This document shows, piece after piece, positions 42,420 through 51,405 of a stretch of DNA of 64,000 bases. The notes beneath the pieces were generated by a model, which saw nothing but the letters and a program-made list of their open reading frames with translations, was not told the origin of the DNA and ran no database searches. Made by a program: the position numbers and the translations under genes. Source of the stretch: Sinorhizobium meliloti (lineage in GTDB: Bacteria; Pseudomonadota; Alphaproteobacteria; Rhizobiales; Rhizobiaceae); the NCBI RefSeq assembly GCF_035610345.1, contig NZ_CP141213.1, positions 1,612,001-1,676,000 of the forward strand, given 5' to 3'. How positions within the stretch are numbered: the first letter of the stretch is position 1; each line of letters starts with the position of its first letter.

Positions 42420-44723
42420 TCACACCGTTTCCTTTTTAAGCGCGGCTGAAGGCTCTGCGGCACCAATGCTTTGAGGAAATGAGGACAACGGATAGACAGC
42501 TTGTTCCGTCTTATCGAGATACTGCATGAGGGCGGTCACGAGGTGATAGAATATGGAAGCTGGGACTTCAGTCGCAACGGCCCTACCCTTCTCGTCGATG
42601 CGGTCGATCCACATCCCTAGCGGCGCCGGGTCGATGTGCCACCGGAACAGCCGGCCGACACGCGCCTCGATCTCCGGCTTGAGATCCGGTCCACCCGTGC
42701 CTTCCAGCGCGAGCGCGGCCTTGATCGCCTCGGCCTGCGGCCAACTACGCGAGATGAGGTCAAGTGGGAGGGCGGCGCGCGACACCGCTCCGTAAGCCAG
42801 TCCTGTCGACCGATTGAGCCCAGTTGCTATCGCGGAAGCGTAAAGCTTGCGGGCAAAAGCAATCAGATCCGTCTGCCTACTTTTTGCGGCAAACTCGACG
42901 AGAAGCGAGGCCCATTCGAAATGATGGCCGGGCTCCGTCCACTGGCCCTTTTCGCCGAGGGCCGGCGTCCAGCCGTCGTCGAAATATTCGCCGAGCGTCC
43001 AGCTTTCGGTATCGAAGAAATGGCTGCGGAACAGATCGATGATGCGGGCAGCCCGGCGCAGATAACCCCGCTCGCCCGTTGCTGCGTACCAGGCGAGGAA
43101 TGCCTCGAGAAGATGCATATGCGGGTTGCTCCGGCGCAGCTCGTTACCGTCGGATGTCTCCAGGAAACCGGTCAGTTTGTCGTCCTCCAGGTGCTCGTCG
43201 AGAAAGGCGAAGGTCTCCTGGCCTAGCCGCAGAGCGTCTGGATTGCCGGCTTGGTGTGCGTGAGCGAGCATCAACAGGACACAGGCATGATCGTAAGCAT
43301 CCTCACACGCATCGGCAATCGTGCCGTCTTCCTGAAGCACCCGCGCCCAACCGCCGCGTTGAGTACGTCCTTTCTCCATGAATGCAATGCCATGCGCGAT
43401 CAACCGGTCGGCATCGCCGTCCCAGCCGCGTAGCTTTGCCACGGAAAAGGCGTAGGCCTGACGGGCCATAGTGCGCATACGCTTGGGCTTCATCAGAGGT
43501 ACAGCCTCGAAACTCAGGGCTTCGTGGAAACCGCCATTGCGCTCGTCGACACCCGCCGTAGACCACAGCGGCAGCGTTTCTTCGAACAGCCAGTGAGCGA
43601 CCCGCTCACGCCAGGCACCGGGCTGCAGCACGCGACCGTGAGCCGGGGTGAACTTCGTCTCCAAACGCCCGCTCTTTTCTAGTTGTTCGACGATGCGCTT
43701 GACCTCCTGGCTCTTGGCGACCGGCGCCACAAAGGTGGCGTCAGCCGTGGACACGATCGCGACCTCTCGGAGGCCGATGACCGAAAGCAGCCGACCCTGG
43801 CTGCGCAGGTAGGAGCGCTCGCAATCGATTGCGACGACGTCGCCGATCACCACATTGCCGTTCCCGTCGGTAGGGCTGATATCGAGCAACGACTGCCAGG
43901 AGCCGAGGTCGCTCCAACAGAAGCTCGCCGGCACCATCGCGATGCCGCTCGCATGCTCCATGATCGCATAGTCGATCGAGGCAGAGGGGATCGTCGAATA
44001 TTGCTCAATTGGAAGGTAGGTACCCGACACCTCGGTCGCTGCCGCCGCGAAGGCGCACTCTGCCTTTTGCCAGATCGCCGCCTGATGCTTGCGGAAGGCC
44101 GTGCGCATAGCGCCGGCGCGGAACAGGAAAATGCCGGCGTTCCAGAAAAAGGTTCCGGATGCGACATAGGCCTTCGCCATCTCCAGTTCAGGCTTCTCAA
44201 CAAAGCGGGCGACATCTCGAACATTACCCTTCCCAACCGACTCTATGTAGCCGTACCCAGTTTCCGGCCGGTCGGGCGGGATGCCGAAGACAACAAGTCT
44301 GCCGGCTTCGGCGGCCGGCACGCCCTTTTCCACAGTATTCCAGAACTGCTCCTCGGTAGAAATCTCGTGGTCGGAGGGCACAACCAGGACCAGTCCGTCG
44401 CCGTGAGCGGCAATCGTTTCGAGTGCAGCCACCGCGACCGCGGCAGCCGTATTTCGGCCAACCGGCTCGAAGATCGCGTGACCACCCGCCAAATCGATAC
44501 CGGCCAGGTCGGCACGCACCCGCTCAGAATGGCGCTCCGACGCGATCACGTGGACTGGCGTGTCTCCAGCCGATCGGGCCTTCAGCCGCCGCACGGTGTT
44601 GACCAGCATTGAGCCGTGGCCGGCAAGGTCATGAAATTGTTTCGGATTGTCCTCGCGTGAGAGTGGCCAAAGCCGCGAGCCGACGCCGCCGCTCATCACG
44701 AAGCAGGAAATCCGTTCCGGCAT
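42420..44723 (-). CDS. Mannose-1-phosphate guanylyltransferase fused to AGE-family isomerase
   Basis: This 767-residue two-domain protein has residues 1 to about 350 as a nucleotidyltransferase making GDP-mannose (MSGGVGSRLWPLSREDNPKQF, EPVGRNTAAAVAVAAL, VVPSDHEI, FVEKPELEMAKAY). From about 370 on it is an N-acylglucosamine 2-epimerase-family barrel (WSTAGVDERNGGFHEALSF, SNPHMHLLEAFLAWY, PGHHFEWASLLVEFA). Such barrels can act as mannose-6-phosphate isomerase. The protein could therefore take fructose-6-phosphate to mannose-6-phosphate and finish GDP-mannose after the phosphomannomutase encoded next to it. Classical bifunctional enzymes use a cupin isomerase instead, so the fusion is distinctive. 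NoeJ is a related name for the transferase, but I do not assign it. Confidence 0.87.
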   Translation of the reverse strand: MPERISCFVMSGGVGSRLWPLSREDNPKQFHDLAGHGSMLVNTVRRLKARSAGDTPVHVIASERHSERVRADLAGIDLAGGHAIFEPVGRNTAAAVAVAALETIAAHGDGLVLVVPSDHEISTEEQFWNTVEKGVPAAEAGRLVVFGIPPDRPETGYGYIESVGKGNVRDVARFVEKPELEMAKAYVASGTFFWNAGIFLFRAGAMRTAFRKHQAAIWQKAECAFAAAATEVSGTYLPIEQYSTIPSASIDYAIMEHASGIAMVPASFCWSDLGSWQSLLDISPTDGNGNVVIGDVVAIDCERSYLRSQGRLLSVIGLREVAIVSTADATFVAPVAKSQEVKRIVEQLEKSGRLETKFTPAHGRVLQPGAWRERVAHWLFEETLPLWSTAGVDERNGGFHEALSFEAVPLMKPKRMRTMARQAYAFSVAKLRGWDGDADRLIAHGIAFMEKGRTQRGGWARVLQEDGTIADACEDAYDHACVLLMLAHAHQAGNPDALRLGQETFAFLDEHLEDDKLTGFLETSDGNELRRSNPHMHLLEAFLAWYAATGERGYLRRAARIIDLFRSHFFDTESWTLGEYFDDGWTPALGEKGQWTEPGHHFEWASLLVEFAAKSRQTDLIAFARKLYASAIATGLNRSTGLAYGAVSRAALPLDLISRSWPQAEAIKAALALEGTGGPDLKPEIEARVGRLFRWHIDPAPLGMWIDRIDEKGRAVATEVPASIFYHLVTALMQYLDKTEQAVYPLSSFPQSIGAAEPSAALKKETV

Positions 44724-44754
44724 AACTTCGCCCTCTTCCGTTGCTCGCTTCTGG

Positions 44755-46302
44755 CTAGAAGGTCTGGTTGTACGCGCCGACCTCCGGATTTTCCCTGATT
44801 ACGCAGTCGACCGCCTCGAACATGGCGCGCCGGCGTGCTTCCGAGACCGGGCTTTCGACCACGACGACGAGCTCCGGCTTGTTGGAGGATGCCCGCACCA
44901 GGCCCCAGGTGCCGTCCTCGGTCACCACGCGCACGCCGTTGACGGTGACGAGATCGGCAATCAAATGTCCTGCGACAGGAACTCTGTCCCGCTGCATCGC
45001 CCGGAACCGCTCCACCACCCGTTCGACCACTGCATACTTCACCTCATCGGCGCAAGGTGGCGACATGGTTGGTGAACTCCAGGTCATCGGCAGTGCCTGG
45101 TAGATCTCGGCCATGCTTCTGTTCGGACTGCGGTCGAGCATCTCACAGATCGACATCGCGGTGATCAACCCATCGTCATACCCGCGCCCGAGAGGCGGAT
45201 TGAAGAAGAAGTGCCCCGACTTCTCGAAGCCCGCGATGGCACCCAGTTCAGCGACCCTTCGTTTAATGTAGGAATGGCCGGTCTTCCAGTAGTCGGTGCG
45301 CGCACCGTTCGCCTTCAGCACCGGATCGCTCGCGAAGAGCCCGGTCGATTTGACGTCGACCACGAATACCGAACCAGGATTCAAAGCGGAAATATCGCGT
45401 GCCAACATCACACCGATCTTGTCGGCGAAGATCTCGCTGCCCTCGTTGTCGACCACCCCGCAGCGATCGCCATCGCCGTCGAAGCCCAGCCCGACATCGG
45501 CGCCGCTCTCCAAGACCTTGTCCCGGATGGCATGGAGCATCTTCAGGTCCTCGGGATTGGGATTATAGCGGGGGAAGGAATGATCCAGCTCGCAGTCGAG
45601 CGGGATCACCTCGCAGCCGATCCGTTGCAGCACATCAGGCGCAAAAGCGCCGGCCGTGCCGTTGCCGCAGGCGGCAACGACCTTTAGCTTCCGGCCAATG
45701 CGCCTGCCTCGGGTCAGATCGTCGATATAGCGCCGACGGAAGTCGGGAACAAACTCATAGGCTCCGCCGCCGTTCAGGTCGAAGTCAGCTTCCAGTACGA
45801 TCCTTCTCAACTCCGCCATCTCTTGCGGCCCGAAGGTCAGCGGCCGGGCCATGCCCATCTTAACGCCGGTCCAGCCGTTCTCGTTGTGCGAGGCCGTCAC
45901 CATCGCGACCGACGGCACCTCGAGTGCGAACTGCGCGAAATAGGCCATCGGAGACAAAGCCAGGCCGATGTCCCTGACCCGGGCGCCTGCGGCCATCAGC
46001 CCGCAAACCAATGCCAGCTTGATGCTAAGCGAGTAGGAACGGAAGTCGTGCCCGGTCACGATCTCCGGACCGGCGCCCGAGCGCTGGATGAAGGTCCCGA
46101 GCCCCATGCCCAGTGCCTGAACGCCCATCAGGTTAAGTTCGGGCGCCTTCCCGCCATCGGAGCGCCCGAACCACCACCGCGCATCGTATTCCCGAAACCC
46201 CGTCGCCCGTATCAGGGGGCTCGTCTCATAGATAAATTTGTCAGGTCCGGGTTCTTGGGCCCGCCCATTTGCCGACGCCGATTCAAAACGAGCGAAATTC
46301 AT
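44755..46302 (-). CDS. Phosphomannomutase/phosphoglucomutase
   Basis: This alpha-D-phosphohexomutase of about 515 residues has the phosphoserine loop TASHNENGWTG near residue 137, the metal loop GFDGDGDRCG near 277, the sugar-binding GFEKSGHFFF and the phosphate-binding C-terminal TWGLVRASSNKPEL. All are complete. It interconverts mannose-6-phosphate and mannose-1-phosphate and feeds the GDP-mannose synthase 31 bases downstream on the same strand, so the two form a GDP-mannose operon. The ATG at 46302 follows GAGGCGG. The TASHNEN in place of the usual TASHNP is a minor family variation (NoeK-like proteins are similar). Confidence 0.9.
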   Translation of the reverse strand: MNFARFESASANGRAQEPGPDKFIYETSPLIRATGFREYDARWWFGRSDGGKAPELNLMGVQALGMGLGTFIQRSGAGPEIVTGHDFRSYSLSIKLALVCGLMAAGARVRDIGLALSPMAYFAQFALEVPSVAMVTASHNENGWTGVKMGMARPLTFGPQEMAELRRIVLEADFDLNGGGAYEFVPDFRRRYIDDLTRGRRIGRKLKVVAACGNGTAGAFAPDVLQRIGCEVIPLDCELDHSFPRYNPNPEDLKMLHAIRDKVLESGADVGLGFDGDGDRCGVVDNEGSEIFADKIGVMLARDISALNPGSVFVVDVKSTGLFASDPVLKANGARTDYWKTGHSYIKRRVAELGAIAGFEKSGHFFFNPPLGRGYDDGLITAMSICEMLDRSPNRSMAEIYQALPMTWSSPTMSPPCADEVKYAVVERVVERFRAMQRDRVPVAGHLIADLVTVNGVRVVTEDGTWGLVRASSNKPELVVVVESPVSEARRRAMFEAVDCVIRENPEVGAYNQTF

Positions 46303-46338
46303 CTGCACCGCCTCGCGCACCGCCAATTGTTGGAACCA

Positions 46339-47142
46339 TTAACAGGATCGCGGTTGCGGCAGTCCCGGCTTGTCCCGTGCTCCCCCCTCGACGACGAACA
46401 TATCGCTGAGCTTGTAAGCAACCTCAGTCCGGTTCGTAGCCTTCAGCTTTTTCATGATGTTCCGGATGTGGACCTTTACGGTGCTCTCACGCAGATTGAG
46501 CTCGTAGGCAATGATCTTGTTCGCCTTGCCGCGCCTGAGCGCTTGGATGACTTCTTCCTGGCGCTGTGTGAACATCCCCCCCAGAGGCCGTGACACCTCC
46601 CCGCCAGCGACCATGTCCATTCGTGTGGTCAGGACACTGCTGGCGGGGACGAATATCCCGCCGGCTCGCGCCAGATTGACGGCTTGCACACAGACTTCAA
46701 ACCCGATCGAGGATGGTATATAGCCCCTGACCCCGCACTCAAGTGCCTTGAGGATTTGAGGCAGTTCATCCCAGTCGGATAGGAGCACGACGGGGGTCGG
46801 GGCAAATTCCCTCACCAGATCCGAGATTTCGGCCGAATTGCTGGTATCGACAGCCTTTCGACCACCGATATTCAACAGGATTGCCGCGATGGGCGGATGA
46901 GGTTCTTTGTCCTTCCGCCATTCATCAACTGAACCATAGGCTAAGACTTGCATGCCGATACCATGCAGCACGAGACACTGGGACAGGCATTCCCTATCGA
47001 GCGTTCGGTTGTCTAGCAGGAGCAGAGCCGAGCCCGCTGCCGTGTCGTTATGCGTTTCACCAATTGCTTTGCTAGGAAGAGGTGAGCTAAGCCTGTGGAC
47101 TTCAAGCGCGCCATATTTGTGAATTCGAGTCAATGAATGCAT
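46339..47142 (-). CDS. LuxR/NarL-family transcriptional regulator
   Basis: This protein of about 267 residues has a receiver-like N-terminal domain (LLLLDNRTLDRECLSQCLVLH, PTPVVLLSDWDELPQILKALECGVRGYIPSS) and a C-terminal LuxR helix-turn-helix (LNLRESTVKVHIRNIMKKLKATNRTEVAYKL). The receiver lacks the phosphoacceptor Asp (ILLNIGGRK instead of LLDxxMP), so it is probably not phosphorylated. It lies 37 bases upstream of the phosphomannomutase gene on the same strand and could be its regulator. A 320-base AT-rich region precedes it. Similar regulators control exopolysaccharide genes in rhizobia. Confidence 0.87.
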   Translation of the reverse strand: MHSLTRIHKYGALEVHRLSSPLPSKAIGETHNDTAAGSALLLLDNRTLDRECLSQCLVLHGIGMQVLAYGSVDEWRKDKEPHPPIAAILLNIGGRKAVDTSNSAEISDLVREFAPTPVVLLSDWDELPQILKALECGVRGYIPSSIGFEVCVQAVNLARAGGIFVPASSVLTTRMDMVAGGEVSRPLGGMFTQRQEEVIQALRRGKANKIIAYELNLRESTVKVHIRNIMKKLKATNRTEVAYKLSDMFVVEGGARDKPGLPQPRSC

Positions 47143-47462
47143 GGTACACCCCCACCGCAACATTAGTCGGGCGCAAATAATGATGAGGTGGCGCTGAACG
47201 GTTCACGTCACCCGCTACAAAAAAATGTCAATTTTGAAAGGGCGCCGGTAAAGCGCCAATCCCCAATAGTAAGCGATAATAATCCCGAAAATGTCGTCGT
47301 TCATTAACATAAGTTAATATGCGCCATTATTTCGTATATTTATGAAAATCTAACCTAAATGGAGCACTTACAGGCTACTCTACAGATTAATACGATTTTA
47401 CAAGCCGCTCGCAATATAACCATTTTGGGTTATCTTAAGCATCTTGATCTCGCATTCGCAAT
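47143..47462. promoter_or_regulatory. AT-rich promoter region before the LuxR-type gene
   Basis: This stretch between the Crp-type and LuxR-type genes is much richer in A/T than its surroundings. It holds TTAACATAAGTTAA (47304-47317), a dyad of TTAAC and GTTAA with a 4-base spacer, and GGCGC/GCGCC arms around 47243. It probably carries the LuxR-type gene promoter and regulatory sites. Confidence 0.5.
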
Positions 47463-48194
47463 TCATGTCTCACCGGGCAAACGGAGGTAGCCTGGATCGA
47501 AATCTGCAAAGTGCTCTAAACCTTCTTTGTTCAGTAAATGAACGGAACCTTGTCGGAAATCCAAATAGCTCCTCTGTCTCAATTCGCGCAGCATCCGGTT
47601 AACATGGATCGGGGTTACCCCGAGTGCGGCCGCGAGATCATATTGAGTTAGGGGGCATTCAAACCCATGGCTTTTTGCAGCATCCGCCTTCTCTAGGCGC
47701 GTCCCCAACTCAAGGAGAAAATGAGCGGTACGTACCAAGGCACTTCTTCGGCCTAGATTGGTCAAGTGCTGAGACAGAATCGCTTTTTCGCGGGCGATCG
47801 CCCCGAGCAGGCCAGCGGCAAGGCTCGTGGAATGGGCGAGGCCTGACGTGATCGCCTTGGCGGGCGCCTCGAATAGCATGAGTTCGGTCTGTGCCGTGAA
47901 TGATTCCAAACCTTCTCCCTCGAAGGCTCGAGAGACTACAACCTCTCCTTTCAGCGGGAAATCGAGGATCTGCCGCTCGCCATTCGCCAAATTGGTGCAG
48001 ATGCAGCCCCAACCGGAATGGACGACGAAGATGCGATCCTCCTCGTCTCCCTGTCGGGTAATCACGGCATGCGCGGCGTAACGCCTCGGAATGAAGCCGA
48101 GCGACCCAAAGTGAAACTTATCGCTGTCGTTGAGCGCAACCCGGAGTATCGAGGTTTCCAGTGCCCGGGCAAACGCTTCAGACGCAACTGTCAT
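47463..48194 (-). CDS. Crp/Fnr-family transcriptional regulator
   Basis: This protein of about 243 residues has an N-terminal cyclic-nucleotide-type sensor (ITRQGDEEDRIFVVHSGWGCI, RQILDFPLKGEVV) and a C-terminal helix-turn-helix (LTQYDLAAALGVTPIHVNRMLRELR). The HTH is well conserved. No N-terminal Fe-S Cys cluster is present, so it is closer to Crp-like than oxygen-sensing Fnr. The ATG at 48194 follows GGGGG; the longer frame to 48245 is less likely. Position in the polysaccharide locus suggests a local regulator, and the cyclase at 16.6 kb could supply a nucleotide signal, which is speculative. Confidence 0.87.
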   Translation of the reverse strand: MTVASEAFARALETSILRVALNDSDKFHFGSLGFIPRRYAAHAVITRQGDEEDRIFVVHSGWGCICTNLANGERQILDFPLKGEVVVSRAFEGEGLESFTAQTELMLFEAPAKAITSGLAHSTSLAAGLLGAIAREKAILSQHLTNLGRRSALVRTAHFLLELGTRLEKADAAKSHGFECPLTQYDLAAALGVTPIHVNRMLRELRQRSYLDFRQGSVHLLNKEGLEHFADFDPGYLRLPGET

Positions 48195-48611
48195 TTGCGG
48201 GGCACCCCCTTTCTTTAAACTTGCATAATATACGGAGTGCGCCACAACGTAAGATTGCTAATGCGAGCTAATGCGAAATCGGTACCGTGCTCCCCCCTTT
48301 GAGGTCTTGTCTCGCATGTTGAGTTGTGGCTGAGCGACGAGGCAATCTCACGCTTTTGCGAAGTACTCAGTACGGTCCGGCTTGCTCGTTAAATTTCTGC
48401 GTCGCTACCGCAAGGTGAAGCCGCCGTGTTTGGGCCCGGGTCTGAGGCGATTGCAATGTGGGGCCTGGCCGCCAACTGGATAGATGCGGCTGAGGTCCAA
48501 TGAGCAGGCGAGACCCGGGAAAGAATCCAACAAAGGGAAATGGCCCTCATCAGATCTGGTGAAGTCTGCGAGTCACGCAGACCTTGCGGCGGGTTCACGC
48601 GCGGGATGTGA
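48195..48611. other. Spacer with a tandem 10-base repeat
   Basis: The stretch upstream of the Crp-type gene contains GCTAATGCGA twice in tandem (48257-48276). No intact gene was identified. It separates the regulator from the glycosyltransferase that ends at 48612. Confidence 0.45.
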
Positions 48612-49820
48612 TTAGCATGAGTCGATGTCCGCGATCAGGTGCAGATACGCCTCAGCAATGCGGCGCCATGAAAAGGTCGCCGCCCGCGCTCTGCCCTTTT
48701 CTGCCAAGTGGCGACGTAAACTGTCTTCGTTGCAAAGTCGGCGGATAGCCGAAATCCATGATCCGGCATCTGCCGGGCCCGCGTAGAGGGCGGCATCCCC
48801 ACACACCTCTGGAAGGCAGGGGGCAGTCGAAGCAATAAGGGGGCAACCAAGTGCCATGGCTTCGACGGCTGGCAAACCAAACCCTTCGATGCGGGAGGGG
48901 AAAAGGAAGCACAATGCATGCGAGAGCGCTTTGGCCAGGTCGTTGTCACTGATGCGGCCCAGCAGTCGGAGGTTCGATGGCTGCTGCGAAACCAATCGTT
49001 TCAGCAAAGCGGCATCAACATCTCCGGCCATACAAAGATCCAGCCCCAGCCGATCCAAGGCTGGGGCAAGCTTCAACAGAAGTTCCACATTCTTGTACTT
49101 CTGGCCCTGACCAAGGCAGAAGACAAAAGGCCGCTGCCCCAGATCGATCGACGACAGCGCCGCATCCCAGCGCGCTACATGATCGCTTCCATTGTAGGTA
49201 ACAGTGATTTTCTCGAAAGGTGCCACGCCAAAGCCGGCGATGTGATCGCGTGAGAAACTCGATACTGTAGTGATCGCCGACGCTCTGCGGCCCAATGCTG
49301 GGAGTATTAATCTGTGCGCCAAGCGAAATCCTCGCCCGTAGCTTTGCGGCATCAACCTGGTGTGTAGATCGTGAATGCACACGATTTGGCGCCGAATAAC
49401 CACTGGCGCGAGATTACAGAAGCTCAGCAATCCGCCCCTTACATAGAAAGGCAATTGCGCCTGCACCCAGAGCTGCGGCAGCCGAGGTCGACTGTATTCC
49501 GGCACCACACGCACCGGGATCGACTTCAAGGGAAGGTCTCCAGGCGGTTCGCAAGGGGCCACAATCGAAAACTGGAGCCCAAGCGTCATCGGATGACGTT
49601 CCGTCATTAACGCGTCGAGCGCCAAAGTCACTTCACGCGCATAGCGGGCCACACCGGTCGGGCGCAAAGCGAGAAAGTCCCCGTTGATGGTCCAGGCATG
49701 GTGCGAATTCGGAATAGGAGCCGCGAGCGCCGGTTCCCCTTCGTCGCATCCATGCCGTGGCGCCGATTTCGCACGAGTACTCTGCTGGTCGACCGGGCGA
49801 GCGCCCCCGACATCGGTCAT
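48612..49820 (-). CDS. Family 4-type glycosyltransferase
   Basis: This 402-residue GT-B glycosyltransferase has an N-terminal acceptor domain (WTINGDFLALRPTGVARYAREV, GGLLSFCNLAPVVI) and a C-terminal nucleotide-sugar domain (FVFCLGQGQKYKN, LRLLGRISDNDLAKALSHAL, SRIEGFGLPAVEAMALGCP with the EX7E-type motif, then EVCGDAALYAGP). It adds a sugar to a lipid-linked repeat unit on the cytoplasmic face. The ATG at 49820 has GGAG 8 bases before it. It resembles the gene at 50272 closely enough to be a paralogue, and the two are divergent. Confidence 0.9.
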   Translation of the reverse strand: MTDVGGARPVDQQSTRAKSAPRHGCDEGEPALAAPIPNSHHAWTINGDFLALRPTGVARYAREVTLALDALMTERHPMTLGLQFSIVAPCEPPGDLPLKSIPVRVVPEYSRPRLPQLWVQAQLPFYVRGGLLSFCNLAPVVIRRQIVCIHDLHTRLMPQSYGRGFRLAHRLILPALGRRASAITTVSSFSRDHIAGFGVAPFEKITVTYNGSDHVARWDAALSSIDLGQRPFVFCLGQGQKYKNVELLLKLAPALDRLGLDLCMAGDVDAALLKRLVSQQPSNLRLLGRISDNDLAKALSHALCFLFPSRIEGFGLPAVEAMALGCPLIASTAPCLPEVCGDAALYAGPADAGSWISAIRRLCNEDSLRRHLAEKGRARAATFSWRRIAEAYLHLIADIDSC

Positions 49821-50271
49821 GCTTGCTACTCCACCCCGGACGGCATTGACCGAACGCGCAATGGAGCATCCAATGACAATTTGGGCGCCGGTCGTTTAAC
49901 TTCCCATCAGTCGCTCGGGCCGATTTATCGTCTGCTTGGAGGCGTTATGCCGTCGGCTTCTGGCCTTAACCTAACCTTTTGGAAAATACCTCCACATGCG
50001 CGCCATCGAAACGAACCCATTGGAGGTAAAGGTGGCATGCCCGGCGGTCATCATCCTGCGACCTACAACGAGTCTAACGCCAATGAGTAAGAGCGCTATC
50101 AAAAGGGTGGTGACGTGTTGAGCCTTTCGCCGGAACGAGGCTCGCCTAGGCCGCGCCAAGGACAAACCAGCGAGCGTCGGTCCTCACTCCAATAGCTGAC
50201 GGCGGCTGGGAAGAAAAATCCGATGGTTTGCGGTAGGCTCGGACGCGGTATAATGCGCGCGGTGGCGGACT
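49821..50271. other. Divergent promoter region between two glycosyltransferase genes
   Basis: About 450 bases lie between the two divergent paralogues. No frame looks coding and no strong dyad stood out. Both gene promoters must lie here. Confidence 0.5.
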
Positions 50272-51405
50272 ATGGAACGCTCGTGGACGATTAACGGACG
50301 CTTTCTGGCGCAGCCTCTTACGGGCGTTCAGCGATACGCTTTCGAGATCGTGCGTGCCTTGGACGAACTACTCGTAGAGCAACCCCTCCTCGCCAGCAAG
50401 CTCAAGATCGAATTGCTCGTTCCTCACGAGGCAAAGGTCCCTTCCCTCAAAGCGATCTCCACGCGCGCCACTGCCATTGCTCCTATGCACGGCCACTTTT
50501 GGGAGCAGGCAGCGCTTGCAGCTCACGTTCGAGGTGGACTTCTCAGCTTCTGCAATACCGGCCCCTTGAGCGTCCGAAAGCAGATCCTGTGCATCCATGA
50601 TGTCAACACGCGAACCTACCCACAGAGCTATTCGCTCACGTTCCGGCTGCTTTACCGCACCTTAGTACCTGCTTTGGGGCGGAGAGTCGCGGCGGTCGCG
50701 ACGGTCTCGCGCTACTCTGCCGGCGAGCTCGTTCGTCATCGAATATGCGGACCGGGCAAGATCATGGTGATCCCAAACGGGCACGAGCACGCAGCCTCGT
50801 GGAAGCCGGGGCATTCCCAAAGAACTCGGGCCGTCGCGGGGCGGGACACGATTGTCGTCATGGGAAGCGCAATTCCTCACAAGAACACCGGGCTGATCAT
50901 CGGCATGGCCGAAAGGCTTGCCGCGGTGGGTCTACGAATAGCGGTGGTAGGCATGTCCGACGCGCGCGTTTTCAAGACCGCCGGCAGGAAAGAGTCGGTC
51001 AGCAATGTCACTTGGCTGGGAAGACTGTCGGATGAGGAACTGGCGGCGCTGCTCCAAGACTGCCTTTGCCTTGCGTTCCCCTCTTTCATAGAGGGCTTTG
51101 GTCTGCCTCCGCTCGAAGCCATGGCCACCGGTTGCCCCGTCATTGTTTCCAATCGCGCCAGCTTGCCGGAAATCTGCGGTGACGCGGCTCTTTACGCTTC
51201 TCCCGACGACGCCGAAGCTTGGTTCGACCGTTTCATGCGGGTGCGCAACATGCCCGACGTGCGCGATGAAATGATCGGCCTTGGCAGGATGCGAGCGTCA
51301 AATTTCCAGTGGAAGGCGTCGGCTGGCCGATATCTCGAAATAATGGCCGTCTTGGACGGAATGTCTAAGCCATCCGGCGGGCCGGTTGCCGTATCTATCG
51401 CCTGA
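50272..51405 (+). CDS. Family 4-type glycosyltransferase, paralogue of the preceding gene
   Basis: This 377-residue GT-B enzyme repeats the landmarks of the gene at 48612: WTINGRFLAQPLTGVQRYAFEI, GGLLSFCNTGPLSV, LLYRTLVPALGRRVAAVATV, SFIEGFGLPPLEAMATGCP and EICGDAALYASPDDAEAWF. The sugar specificity may differ from its sister. The ribosome site is weak (GGTGGCGGACT before the ATG). Its 3' end overlaps the convergent gene at 51395 by 11 bases, so read-through transcripts would be antisense to each other. Confidence 0.9.
   Translation: MERSWTINGRFLAQPLTGVQRYAFEIVRALDELLVEQPLLASKLKIELLVPHEAKVPSLKAISTRATAIAPMHGHFWEQAALAAHVRGGLLSFCNTGPLSVRKQILCIHDVNTRTYPQSYSLTFRLLYRTLVPALGRRVAAVATVSRYSAGELVRHRICGPGKIMVIPNGHEHAASWKPGHSQRTRAVAGRDTIVVMGSAIPHKNTGLIIGMAERLAAVGLRIAVVGMSDARVFKTAGRKESVSNVTWLGRLSDEELAALLQDCLCLAFPSFIEGFGLPPLEAMATGCPVIVSNRASLPEICGDAALYASPDDAEAWFDRFMRVRNMPDVRDEMIGLGRMRASNFQWKASAGRYLEIMAVLDGMSKPSGGPVAVSIA

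Noticed and set aside
42420..46302. noeJ/noeK Nod-factor fucosylation genes
   Set aside because: The enzymes are related, but no other nodulation gene or nod box was seen and the context is polysaccharide synthesis.
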